This document shows, piece by piece, positions 34,945 to 46,974 of a DNA stretch of 64,000 bases. The translations under genes were made by a program, and so were the position numbers. The notes under the pieces are model-generated. The model saw nothing but the letters and a program-made list of their open reading frames with translations. It was not told the origin of the DNA and did no database searches. The DNA is from Pelomyxa schiedti (Eukaryota; Evosea; Pelobiontida; Pelomyxidae). The stretch is from the NCBI GenBank assembly GCA_020536535.1, contig JAHLWZ010000530.1, forward strand, positions 158,384 to 222,383, given 5' to 3'. Within the stretch, counting starts at the first letter, position 1. Each line of letters begins with the position of its first letter.

Positions 34945-35001
34945 TAATCCATAACAGTCACTACTTTTTTCCTCTACTACCAACCTGCCCACTGAGAGAG
35001 G

Positions 35002-38000
35002 ATGGGCAACAACATTCCCGGCAACTCGCAATTGGATCAGCAGTACCAGGCCATGCGCGATGCGTGCGAGCGTGGTGAGATGCCCGAGTTGCCGTCGTCG
35101 CCCACGTGGGACATCAACACCCCCATCGGTGGTAGTTGGACCCTGCTTCACTTTGCGTGTGCGTACGGGCACGAGTCGGCTGTTGGGCAGCTCCTTGGTG
35201 TGGTGGGTGCATCACGCAACCCCCCAATCGACCCAAACAAAGCCAACAGATATGGTAGAACGCCACTGTGTTACGCTGCTCGTGAGGGCAAGGAGGCAGT
35301 GGTGAGGATGTTGGTGGCGAGACCAGATGTGGATGTGAACAAGGGGTGCCCACTGGTCTTCGCATGTTGGTATCACCGCATGGGTGTTGTGGTGGCGTTG
35401 CTTGAGTGCCCACGTGTGGACGTCAACTTGATGGATGAAGGTCAAACAGCACTGCACGTGGCCTGTGACAAGGGATTCGTGGAAGGGGTGAAGGTTCTGC
35501 TCAAAGTCAACGGAATTGACACAAACTGCAAAGACACCAATGGTGAAACACCACTTGATGTGGCAAAAAGATGCAAATTCACTGGTATCTGCAACCTCTT
35601 GAAGGATCACAACTCGAGGATTGCCCCAACAACCAGAAAGACCACCTGCAATGTGATTACAGAACCGAATGCCCGAATCACCCTGAATTCAGAAGTGTGT
35701 GTCTGTTGCTGGTCCTACTATAATAATAATCTCTTTTGACGACACATTCCCTCCACAGATGGAAGTCCAAAGGGTGCAAGAAAAAAACGTTATGGACATG
35801 ACTGCAAAGAACAACGGTTTTTAGACACACCTTTTCTCCTCCTCCTTTTTCTTTTTCTTTTTTCAAATTCGAGAAAGTGAACCCATTGGCTCACCCTCAA
35901 ACTTTTTTCTCCCTTCTTCCAAAAACAGAGGTCATGGAACTACAGGCACACATCACAAAATTGGAGGAAGAAAGTGCAAAGAACCTGAAGATCTTTTGTG
36001 ACGAAAGAGCATTTCACCAACACTGTATGCGACACACAAACCACCATGCACACAACATGATATAACACACCATCATTCGAACGTTAAAGCCAGACACCAC
36101 TCACATGATGTCACATGTTGAACAAGGAGAAGGCACATGGCGCAACATTCTCCCTGAAAACAACAACTGCAAGCGATCACAAGTCAGGATTTGCTTTTGA
36201 GGATCTTCCCTGTTTTGATGAAATTGTGTGTGCCTTCTGTCCTCTTCAAATGGTACGACGTTCCTCTCCCCTTTGACTTGAATTCCCCTCTCTTTCTCCT
36301 GGAAACATTAAACAAACACAGGTTGTGAAACTTATCATCTCAAGGAAGTTTGGTGTCGAACCAACTCAACAAATCATTTTCACTGTTGCATCAGAAAATA
36401 ACTCGGAGGAACTGTTGACAGATTCATCCAGAACCTTGGATGACATTCAACAACAACAGCAACAAGGCAACAGCGGAGTTGCTGTGTCAATCAAGGTTCG
36501 AATCAAATCAACCACCACAATACAAGAGAAAGACCTGAAAGTTGTTTCCCAACTCGGAGTTGGATCGTATGGAACTGTTTACAAGTGCACCTTCCTCCAC
36601 AACACTTTACCCTCCTCAACATCAGAACCAACAACCACCACAACATTCGTTGCAGTGAAAGCACTTCATGAACTCATTCGGAGTGATTTCAACATCACCC
36701 AATTTCAACAGGAAGCTGTGGTGAGTGAGTGAGAGTTTAAACAATCACCAACACACTAACATCCCATCCAGATTTCATCAAGTTTGAGGCACCCCAACAT
36801 TGTGAGATGCCTTGGAACATGCACAACAAGCACCGGGTCACTCTTGATTGTCTCTGAGCTCATGGAAATGAGCCTGACGCAGCTCCTCCATCATGTTTTT
36901 TTTTATTCTCCTTCCTCAATCTTGTGGAATTAATTGTTGGTGTCTTTGCAGAAAAGTTTGATGTTCACAGAAATTGTTGCACTCTCTTTAGGAATTTCCA
37001 AAGGGATGGCTGCACTTCACTTGTTTGTTTTCTTTCCCCTGATAAGTTTCCCAAATGTTCATGAACTCATTGGGAGATACAGGAGGAATTACATGCACCG
37101 GGACCTGACGTGCAACAACGTTCTCCTTGATTCTCATGGAAATCCAAAAATTGCTGATCTTGGTATTGTCCTCATCAAAAAATAGGATCCATCTTTTAAT
37201 TTTATTTGCAGGAGTGTCGAGAGCTCTCCAGAGTTCTTCTGGTGGTGGCCACTGCATTACCGCAGCACCTCCTGTTAGTTTCACAGACAAGGCTGGCACA
37301 GAGATTTACCTGCCACCACAGATGCACACTCATCACTACGGACGCGAAGGTGCGTGTCTGTCTGTTTTCTCTCTGGTCGTGATGTTGCCACACGATGGAT
37401 TCTGACCAATGATGCCACCAGGTGACATGTGGGAGTTCGCGGTCTTGTTGAATGCGCTTCTCAATGGAACAATACCACAAGTGAGTCCACTGAAGTCTGC
37501 GAGTGCAGTAACCCAGTTTCTGGCGGTTCAACGGACTTCACTCTCCACATCCGAAGTTGCCGGTTCGTTTGTTCACTCGAATCATATTGCCGACAACTTA
37601 CACCACGCACACACAGAATTGAACCGGCTTTGCCAAAGTGATCCTGGAGAACTCGTTGTTGTGGAGTGCCTCAGCCGGAGGAATGCAATCATTTCTTCCT
37701 TGCGTTCTGATCCCAAGATGAACAACATCCACCCTGCGTGCGTTGGTCTGTTCTCACTCGTTGTCGAGTCGTGCCTCTCCATCCTCGGTTCGTTCCTTCC
37801 CCCACACCCACAATCTCCAACTCCACCACAACCACCAACCTGACAAAACACACAGAGAGCAACCGGCCGTCATTCCCGGCAATCGAGAGAATGCTGATGA
37901 CATGCGCCGGCATCCTGTTTGAAGGTTCCACAACAACAACAACGCAATCGGCATCCACCGCCGCCACGGCACCCTCAACAATAACAACGATAAGTGAGAA

Positions 38001-38124
38001 CCGCGAGTTGGCCGCACGCATCGCGGGGTGCCTCGCAGATATGGCGGCGAGCTTCCCTTGCCATCTCAATCCATCATCAGCCACAGCTGCTGCTGCCGCC
38101 ACATCATCTTTCTTGTCGTCATAA
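35002..38124 (+). pseudogene. copy D: ankyrin - UBL - TKL-type kinase with frameshift
   Basis: The ankyrin half is intact from ATG 35002 (starts MGNNIPGNSQL; GRTPLCYAAREGKEAVV; GQTALHVACDKGFVEGV). The coiled-coil region is partly deleted: NVITEPNARIT runs straight into intron-like sequence, leaving two coil exons. In the ubiquitin-like exon one extra base against copies B, C and E produces TGA at 36198-36200, just before the FEDLPSF-equivalent block. Downstream exons are open: FGVEPTQQIIFTV, LGVGSYGTVYK, VAVKALHE, MHRDLTCNN, then ADLG instead of DFG, YLPPQM, and RPSFPAIERML, ending at 38124. Unless a splice avoids the shifted base, this copy cannot make the kinase. The tail is Thr/Ser/Ala-rich. 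Confidence 0.65.
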
Positions 38125-38381
38125 TCCCCCCACCAACCCAACACCGTAACGCATTATCATCATCAACAAAGGCACAACTATGCCTTATTGAGAGAGACAC
38201 ACAAACGACGAACTCACTCAATCACGAACCCCTCTTTTCTTTTAACTACAGTTCGTTCTTCGCTTTTACAATTCAAGGAAACTAAGGGGTGATCAGAGCC
38301 TTCACAACGCAATGGGTCACAGTCATCATCACACACATCAACAACATCACCAAATTCCAAGTGAACAACAACGACAACAAC

Positions 38382-41300
38382 ATGGCAGCAGCAACAACAG
38401 CATCCACATCGTGCGAGCAGCCGCCCGCCGTCGCAGGGTCGCGCAAGTGGTTCAGTGCCGCGTATCGTGGCGAAATCGAGGCACTGCGCGCAATGTTGGC
38501 CCGCGACCCCGGCCTCCTGAACTCCGTGAACGACCAACAACAAAGAGTGGTGCGTGTGTGTGTGCGCGCGCGCGAAAACAAAATAATAATTATTAAAAAA
38601 AGAAACAGCAGGAGTAGGCAACCATACTTCTGTTCTTTTTCAGGCACTACGACACTAACAGTTCGGTTTTTGTCCACACACACAGACGGCGTTGCATGCA
38701 GCAGCGTGGGGAGGGAACCCACAGTGCGTTGAATTCCTGTTATCGGTGAATGTCAATGTCAGCTCCCAGGTTTCTTTTTATTTTTGATGTACAGCCCACA
38801 CTCACAAGCTTGTACCTCTCACTTTACAGATTGTGTGTGATATCCCTTCTTGATTTCATGTTTACATTTCCCATTCCTCTAAAAACCGTAAAACCATAAA
38901 TCCTCTCCTCCGCCAGGGTGCACCTGTATGTACAGCCACTGCTCTCAATCCTTTTTGAATTATTCATCAATTCCTCTGACTTGGTTCAATATTCATCCTT
39001 GCTTTGCTCTGTGTGGCGTGTTTAGGATGTGTGTAACTGCTCCCCCCAACCCTTTTTATGCTGTTCATCAATATCTCTGACTTGCTCAATTTCCTTCCTT
39101 TCTACACTCTGTCCGGGTGTTTAGGATGTGTGTAACTGCTCCTCCCAGCCTTTTTATTGCGTTATTCACAAATTTCTTACTTGCTTCAATTTATCCCCTC
39201 CTTGCTTCACTCTGGAAAACTCAGGGAGTGTGTAACAGCCCCCTCCCCCATTATTCATCAATTTCACTGACTTACTTCGATATTCACTCCTTGATTTGTT
39301 CTGTCTGGCGTGTTTTAGCATGTGTGTAACCGCACCCTTTGAAATTGTATTGCTCACCAATTTCTCTTACTTGTTTCAATATTCACATCTTGCTTCCCTC
39401 TGTCTGGCGTGTTTAGTATGTGTGTACCTTTTCCCACAATCCTTTTATGTTGAATTACTCACCGATTTCTCTCACTTGCTTCAATTTCACTCCTTGCTTT
39501 GCTTAGTCTGTGTGTAACTTTCCCCCCAACCCCTTTTATTTGCATTACTGGTCAGTTTCTTACTTGTTTCAATTTCTCTCCTTCTTCACCCTTTGGCGTG
39601 TTTAGTATGTGTGTACCTGCCTCCACCCAACCCCTTTTACGGCATTAACGAATTTTCTTACCTGCTTCAATATTCGCTCCTTTCTTGGCTCTGTTGTAAA
39701 CTCAGGGAGTGTGTCACCCTTTTTGCATTATTCATCAGTTTCTTACTTGCTTCAATTTCTCTTTTTGCTTTTCTCTGTCTGACATGTTTAGATTGTGTGT
39801 AACTGCCCACCCCCAAATCCTATGAATTAATTAAGTTGCGTTATTCACCCTATTAATTAAATTGATTAAATTCCGTCATTCACCAATTTCTTATTTCTTA
39901 TTTGCTTCTATCTTTCTCCTTACTTCACTCTATATGGCGTGTTTACATAGTATGTGTGTAACTGCCCCCTCCCAGCCCATTTTTATTGCGTCATTCACTG
40001 ACTTTCTTCAATTTCACACCCTCCTTGCTTTGCTCTCTGTCTGCTGTATTTAGATCGTGTGTTAATGCCTTTTATTTATCAATTTCTCTGACTTTCTTCA
40101 AACTCAGGGAGTGTGTTTCTTCCCCCCAAACCCCTTTTTGCATTATTTACCAATTGCTTCACTTTCACTCCGTGTGTTCCTCTGTGTTTAGATTGTGCGC
40201 AACTGATTCCCCCCATCCCTTTTATGAATTCCATCCATTTCATTTCTTTGCATCATGACACTTTATCTCATTTTTCTCACATATATCGTGTACCACCACA
40301 ATTGTGGGGTTTTTTTTGTTGCTTGCCTGACATCAGGGAGTATGCAATTCTCCCCCTTTGCTTTTTTTTTAGTTCTCACTTCTTTGGAATTTTCTTTTGC
40401 CTGGACTTTAGACTGTATGTCAGACTCCCTTGAACTCTTTCTTTGTCACTCATTGCCTTTTTTTTTTCCCCAGGAAGTATGACCTTTTTTGTCTTGTTGT
40501 ATTCTGAACTTATATATCTTATCTTTTCTTGGGGCTCTCTTTTGAATGAAAGGGTGATGTGCGTGTCTCCTTTCCTTTCTCCGTTGTTTGACACAAATTC
40601 AATTAGACTGCGCTTCACCTTGCCGCCAAAAACGGAAATGTTGCAGTTGGGAAAAAACTTCTGTCTTGTGTGGGTATTGACACTCGCATCAAGGTTTGTT
40701 TTCCCTGAGTTGATTGATATGCTTGTAATGTTCCTGTTGGGCACAGAACAAGGAGGGAAAAACACCTTTCAAGTGCTCCAAAAATGAGTTAGTCCGGCAA
40801 CTGTTAAAATCTGTGCCTCACCCAGTCACCACTCCCAAAACAGCACAACAACCTCCACCCCCTGCAACAACTCCCACAGATCAACAACCCATCGTCATCA
40901 CCACCCTTTATCAACTCCACAATCTCGTCGCGCATGATTTGTTGTCTTCATTCTCATTGCCTCAAAACTACAAACCATCATCCAGACCAACGCCATCAAA
41001 GACACCTTCCACCACGGTTCTGTCCAAAGCCACTGAAGATGGCATCAGCAACCTGGGGAAGCAAAGCACCATTATGGAGGCATCGGTTCTGATGCTGGTC
41101 AGTGACCAGTTGTCACAAACCCTGTCAGCTCTCCTTGACCAGCAGAAAGTGCACCAAGCCAATGCCGAAAAGGTTGCCGTGCAAGTTGAAGCCACAGAGA
41201 AGCAAATGGCACCGGCACAGGAACTGGTTCAAGAACTGGAGTGCAAGCTCGTGCAAGCAAGGCAACTTCTTGGCGAAATAACGCAGGCCAACACGCTGGC

Positions 41301-42385
41301 AAAGCAGCAACTTGATGACTCCAGAAAGCTCACTTCCACCATCAGCCGGAACATCTCCATGGTGCAGGAAAAGCAACAGGCACTCGAGTGCAAATTGAAT
41401 TCTGCGCGAAAGGTGCTGACCTCTCTGAGCCAGAAAGCAAGCACGCGAAACTTGTTGCAGTTTAACGTTGAGGATATCGGATGCTTGCTCCGTTACTTGG
41501 GCCTTCAGAATCATGCTGAAAAGTTCTGCTTGAATCAAGTTGATGGCGAAGTATTTCTGGAACTGAACAAGGCGGGACTTGAGGAACTTGGGGTGACTGA
41601 GAGAGCGGAGCAGGACCTTCTTTTCCACACAAGGGCAATGATAAAGAACTGCGGTGCAATTCGCACACCATCAATTGCCTCTGACGTTGGCACCAAGGCT
41701 GCTGCTGCGTCATGGGATGTGAACGGAGTTGCAAGCTGGTTGGAATCACAAGGAATACCTCCCGAAGCCGTCACGTGGTTCCGCGAGAAGGGAATAACAG
41801 GAATCTCGTTGCTTTACATGGAAGCCCAAGAAGTAAGCAGTGTTCCGGGTCTCCCATTTGGACTCCGGCACAAGCTCCTCAAGCGAATTGAAGAGCTCAA
41901 ATCCGAGGTCTATACTCCAAGGAATCTCCATGTGCCTTCATCCTCCGGTTTGTGTTTCACCCCTTACTTACACACAAACAACAACAAAAAACCTTACACC
42001 TTATCACTGATCAAACAATCAAGGACCTGGTAAAACAGCAGCGGACCCAGCACAATCGAGCATTCCTTTTGCGGAAGCTACCGGAGGGCATCGTTCTTCT
42101 GTTCCGGCACCGCTTGAATACCTTTGCTCAATCACCGGTGACTTGATGGACACTCCCGTTGTTGCTGCCGACGGGTGTGTGCTCTGCCAACCGTTCACAA
42201 GTTCCTGTGTTGCTAACAGACGATCCAAAGATACTGTTATGAGAAGAGCGCGATTGAGGAGTGGCTGAGCAAGCACAACACATCGCCGATGACCAACAGT
42301 GTTCTTCCCAACGAAGCGTTGGTGGTGTGTCACACCCTCCGCACTTCAATTCTCGACTGGAAGAATGCCAACAACATTCCATAAA
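38382..42385 (+). CDS. copy F: ankyrin - coiled coil - SAM - SAM - U-box protein
   Basis: Likely E3 ubiquitin ligase with protein-binding repeats. The ATG at 38382 opens WFSAAYRGEIEALRAML (ankyrin); exon 2 is TALHAAAWGGNPQCVEFLL; then come the micro-exon array, TALHLAAKNGNVAV and NKEGKTPFKCS. A long exon (40747-41920) carries a coiled coil (QLSQTLSALLDQQKVHQ to about SQKASTRN), a first SAM domain (DIGCLLRYLGLQNHAEKF to FHTRAMIKNC) and a second (WDVNGVASWLESQGIPPEAV to LLKRIEELK). After an intron and a Ser/Pro/Ala linker comes a U-box: SITGDLMDTPVVAADG, intron from 42169, YCYEKSAIEEWLSKHN, SPMTNSVLPNEALV, LDWKNANNIP, stop 42385. U-boxes recruit ubiquitin-loaded E2 enzymes. Everything reads in frame. 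Confidence 0.8.
38770..40606 (+). repeat. micro-exon array in copy F, 19 units
   Basis: This is the longest array. Candidate islands between YAG and GTRNGT, in order: ATT (38830), GGT-GCA-CCT (38917-38925), GAT, GAT, GGA, CAT, TAT, TCT, TAT, GGA, ATT, TAT, ATC, GGA, ATT, GGA, ACT, GAA, GGT-GAT (40553-40558). Units are about 50-190 bp and share the core CTTGCTTCAATTTC and GTGTGTAACTGCCCC. Two unit classes alternate irregularly: GTGTTTAG before A/T-rich codons, and CTCAG or TTCAG before GGA. Upstream exon ...CAG and downstream exon ACT are both phase 0. Confidence 0.6.
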
Positions 42386-43978
42386 CCCCAACACATCGCA
42401 CGTTCCATAAACCCCCACCAACATCTTCATCTTCATCTACACCGGGGCCGAATCAAATGAGAAAAACAGAATTTTTTAGTAAGCAAGCAGGGTGAATCGA
42501 TTTTGCCGGGATTTGTTGATGTTTTGTGCCGCGGGGCGGTTGGCGCGGCGCCGCGGCAGGGCAGCGCGGCGTGTGTGTTCGTTGAATCGGGTCTTGTGTT
42601 GTCTATTCCATCACGTCGTTCCATCTAATATCTAATTGTTTTATTTCTGGACGTGTTTGTTTCAATTAAAGTAAATTAAATTAATGTCATTTAATTTAAT
42701 TTTTAATTGTTTATTATTAATTTAATTAAAATTAATTTTTTACACCTTTACGACTTGTATTAGGCCTACAGCATTGCCTCACCCCTTGTATGTATTTCCG
42801 TGCCTTTTTCCACTGGTATGTGGCTTCTTGTTTCTTTGTTTTCTTTTTCCCAGTAGATAACTATCATTCCAGCGGGCAAGGTAAATTCCATCTGTTCTTT
42901 CAGCACTGGGACACTGGAATGCTTTTTTTTTTTTTTTTTACACTTAGGTGGTCAACTTTCCTGCCACTGCTGACATGACAACCACTGACATCCTTCTACT
43001 TTTTTGTCATTGCTAAACAGTTGTAGGTACCGGACCAACCCCAACTTCCCTTACCCACTCTCCCCCGCTTTTCCGCTTTCCAACTACCACACTTTACTGT
43101 GACGGGTGCACAACCAGGCCCAAATTTCCCTTCTTACTCTTTCACTCTCATGTGTACCCACAACGCCCACTTCTCTCCAAAATGTGGATTTAAAAAAAGG
43201 TGGCACGATTTTTTATCCAAGGACTTAAGGGGGGAGGGATGTACGTTGGCGGTTGCCATCTGGGCAGCTGGCGCAGCTGTAAAAAAAAACCTACATACCA
43301 CCGTGCCAGTACGGGATTATAGACACCACGTCCGGCACCTAAATTATCCTACGTGAGAAAACGAAGAAAGAAGAAGCCACATACTGGCGGAAAGCGGAGA
43401 CTTCTAATACAGGTTGAAAGCGGCGTAAAAACTGGTGTAATGCGGAGACTTCTAATACAGGTCGAATGGAAAAAAGAACTGGAGGCGTAATTAATAATAT
43501 ATAATATATTATTAATTAATACGCATATATAACCATTAAATTTAATTTATTATTATATAATAAATTAAATTTTTAATAATAATGGTTAATACATTTAAAA
43601 TTTGTACATTCAAAATTTAATTTGTATTTAAATAATTAAATAAATAAAATCAAAAACACCACTCCGATAAATAAAATAATAAACAAGCAAACAGAACAGT
43701 TGTGGCTAAGAAGACAACAAAAAGCAAATGGGAGAGTACCGCTTGCTCCTCTTCACCCCAGGGCGGCATGGCCTCCCCTCGTCGATTTCTTTTGTGATAA
43801 TGAAAAGACACAAGCCACTGCACAATCACCAAAACCCATTTATGTCAAGGCCGCGCAGCCGCGGCGAGACCCGAGCTACCGGCCAAGCTAACATAAGTCT
43901 ACACCCTTTTCTAAAGGTCACCTCCATCCAAGCGCGTTTTCCACACTTCATCTTTAGATCTACCCAACCTGCCAAGAG
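42386..43978. other. 1.6-kb gene-free spacer with AT-rich palindromes
   Basis: No gene found. Contents: a GC-rich patch (42510-42590), an AT-rich stretch (42650-42740) of TTAATTTAATT-type sequence, a 21-bp direct repeat GCGGAGACTTCTAATACAGG(T) at 43394-43414 and 43442-43462, and a second AT-rich block (43490-43670). That block holds a palindrome around 43496-43520 and a 57-bp imperfect inverted repeat at 43531-43587 that begins AACCATT and ends AATGGTT. The last 100 bp resemble the region upstream of copy D and may carry the copy E promoter. Confidence 0.6.
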
Positions 43979-46769
43979 ATGGGCAACAACCCCAGCAACT
44001 TGCAATTGGGTCAGCAGCAGTACCAGGCCATGCTTGATGCGTGCCGGCGCGGTGACATGCCCGAGTTGCCGCCGTCACCCACGTGGGACATCAACACCCC
44101 CATCGATGGTACTTGGACCATGCTCCACATCGCGTGCTGGCAGGGGCACGAGTCGCTTGTCGGGCAGCTCCTTGGTGTGGGTGCGTCGCGCAACCCCCCA
44201 ATCGACCCAAACAAAACAAACAGACATGGTAGAACGCCACTGTGTTACGCTGCTCGTTGGGGCAAGGAGGCAGTGGTGAGGATGCTGGTGGCAAGATCCG
44301 ATGTGGATGTGAACAAGGCGGGCCCACTGGCCGAGGCATGTTTGTGGCAACGCATGGGTGTGGTGGTGGCGTTGCTTGAGTGCCCACGTGTGGACGTAAA
44401 CTTGATGGATAGTGGTCAAACAGCACTGCACGTGGCTTGTGAAAGGGGATTCGTGGAAGGGGTGAAGGTTCTTCTCCAGGTCAATGGAATTGACACAAAC
44501 TGCAAAAACAGCAAAGGTGAAACACCACTTGATGTGGCAAAAAGATGCAAATTCACTGATATATGCAACCTCTTGAAGGATCACGACTTGAGGTTTGCAC
44601 AATCTTCACAACTACAAGCACCACCCACATCAACAACAATGACAGAAACGGCCCCAACCACCAGAAAAACCACCAGTAATGTGATCACAGAGGTCATGCC
44701 AGATACCACTCATGTTATGTCACATGTTGAACAAGGAGAAGGCACGTGGCGCAACATTCTCCCTGAAAACAGCAACAACAACAACAACAACAACTGCAAG
44801 CGATCACAAGTCAGGATTTATTTTGAGGATCTCCCCTCATTTGATGAAATTGTGTGTGGCCTCTGTCCTCTTCAAATGGTACGACGTTCCTCCCCCTTTG
44901 AATTGAAACTCTCCTCTCTTTCTCCTGGAAACAAATTCAACGAACACAGGTTGTGAAGCTTATCATCTCAAGGAAGTTTGGAGTCGAACCAACTCAACAG
45001 CTCATTTTCACTGTTGGAGCAGAACATAACTCGGAGGAACTGTTGACAGATTCATCCATAACCTTGGATGACATTCAACAACAGCACAAAGGCAGCGGAG
45101 TTGTTGTGTCACTCAAGGTGCGAATCAAATCAACCACCACAATAGAAGAGAAAGACCTGAAAGTTGTTTCCCAACTCGGAGTTGGCTCTTATGGAACTGT
45201 TTTCAAGTGCTCCTTGCTACACAACACTTCCCCCTCCTCATCATCAGAACCAACAACAACCACAACATTCGTTGCCGTGAAGGCACTTCATGAACTCATT
45301 CGGAGTGATTTCAACGTCACCCAATTTCAGCAGGAAGCTGTGGTGAGTGAGTGAGAGAGAAAGCTTAAACAACCACTCAAAACCAAAAAATAGTCATTGA
45401 CTCACCAACACACAAACATCCCATCCAGATTTCATCAAGTTTGAGGCACCCCAACATCGTGAGATGCCTTGGAACGTGCACAACAAGCACAGGGTCACTC
45501 TTGATTGTCTATGAGCTCATGGAAATGAGCCTGACGCAGCTCCTCCATCATGTTTTTTTGTTCCTTCTTTCGTAATCTTGTGGAATTAATTGTTGGTGCC
45601 TTTGCAGAAAAGTTTGATGTTCACAGAAATTGTTGCAATCTCTTTAGGAATTTCCAAAGGAATGGCTGCACTTCACTTGTTTGTTTCCTTTCCCCCAATT
45701 TGGGTTTTTTTCGAGTTTCACAAATGCATGAATTCATTGGGGACACAGGAGGAATTACATGCACCGGGACCTGACATGCAACAACGTTCTCATTGATTCT
45801 CATGGAACTCCAAAGCTTGCTGATTTTGGTTCCTCCTCCCTCGTCAATAAGCAGGATGGTCAATCTTTTTTTTTTTTTGCAGGAGTGTCGAGAGCTCTCA
45901 GGAGTTCTTCTGGTGACCACCGCATCACAGTACCTCCTGTTAGTTTCACAGACAACGCTGGCACAATGATTTACCTGCCACCACAGATGCACACTCGTCA
46001 CTACGGACTTAAAGGTGCGTATGTATGTTTTCTCTCTGGTCGTGATGTTGCCACACGATGGATTCTGACAAACAACACAATGCTCTGCCACAGGTGACAT
46101 GTGGGAGTTCGCGGTCTTGTTGAGTGTACTTCTCAATGGAACAAAACCAGAAGTGAGTCCACTGAAGTCTGCGAGTGCAGTAACCCAGTTTCTGGAGGTT
46201 CAACGGACTTCACTCTCCTCATCTGAAGTTGCCGGTTCGTTTGTTCACTCGAATCATATTGCCGACAACTTACACCTGCACACACAGAATTGAACCGGCT
46301 TTGCCAAAGTGATCCTGGAGAACTTGTTGTTGTGGAGTGCCTCAGCCGGAGGAATGCAATCATTTCTTCCTTGCGTTCTGATCCAAAGTTGAACATCATT
46401 CACCCTGCGTGCGTTGCTCAGTTCTCACTCGTTGTCGAGTCGTGCCTCTCGATCCTCGGTTCGTTCCTTCCCCCACCCACACTCTTTCGCAATCTCCAAC
46501 TCAACAAACACACAGAGAGCAACCGGCCGTCATTCCCGGCAATCGAGAGAATGCTGATGACATGTGCCGGTATCCTCTTTGAAGGGTCCACCACAACCAC
46601 GCAATCGGCATCCACCGCTGCCACGGCACCCTCAGCAACAACGATAAGTGACAACCGGGACTTGGCCGCACGCATCGCGGGGTGCCTCGAAGAGATGGCG
46701 GCGAGCTTCCCTTGCCATCTCAATCCATCATCAACCACAACTGCTGCGTCATCTTTCTTATCGTCATAA
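43979..46769 (+). CDS. copy E: ankyrin - UBL - TKL-type kinase, coiled coil lost
   Basis: Intact kinase gene, most similar to copy D. From ATG 43979: ankyrin repeats (MLHIACWQGHESLVGQLL, GRTPLCYAARWGKEAVV, GQTALHVACERGFVEGV, GETPLDVAKRCKFTD). The exon then passes from TSNVITEVMPDTTH straight into the ubiquitin-like region (VEQGEGTWRNILPEN, an Asn run, RIYFEDLPSFDEIV), so the coiled-coil exons of B and C are missing. After an intron: FGVEPTQQLIFTVG, LLTDSSITLDDIQ, kinase LGVGSYGTVFK, VAVKALHE, the GISKGMAALH helix, MHRDLTCNNVLI, LADFG, YLPPQM, DMWEFAVLL, LNRLCQSDPGELVVVE, RPSFPAIERML, and a Thr/Ser tail to 46769. All catalytic residues are present. Confidence 0.82.
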
Positions 46770-46974
46770 TCCCCCCACCAACCCAACACCGTAACGCATT
46801 ATCATCATCAACGAAGGCACAACCACTATCTCTTCGCCTTATTGAGAGTCTCTCACACAAACGAGGAACTCACGCACCTCTTTTAACCTGACTTTTACCA
46901 TTCTCAGAAAAAAGGGCGGAATCATTCTGTGTCCATCACAACGTGATGGGTTACCCCTTCCAAGTGATCAACAA

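Noticed and set aside
38930-40480. CRISPR array or satellite
   Set aside because: Units vary in length and sequence, with no constant repeat/spacer pattern; splice-site content and position inside a gene explain them better.
43099-43356. 85-residue frame in the F-E spacer
   Set aside because: No domain, no homologous copy in the duplicated spacer, and composition like non-coding DNA.
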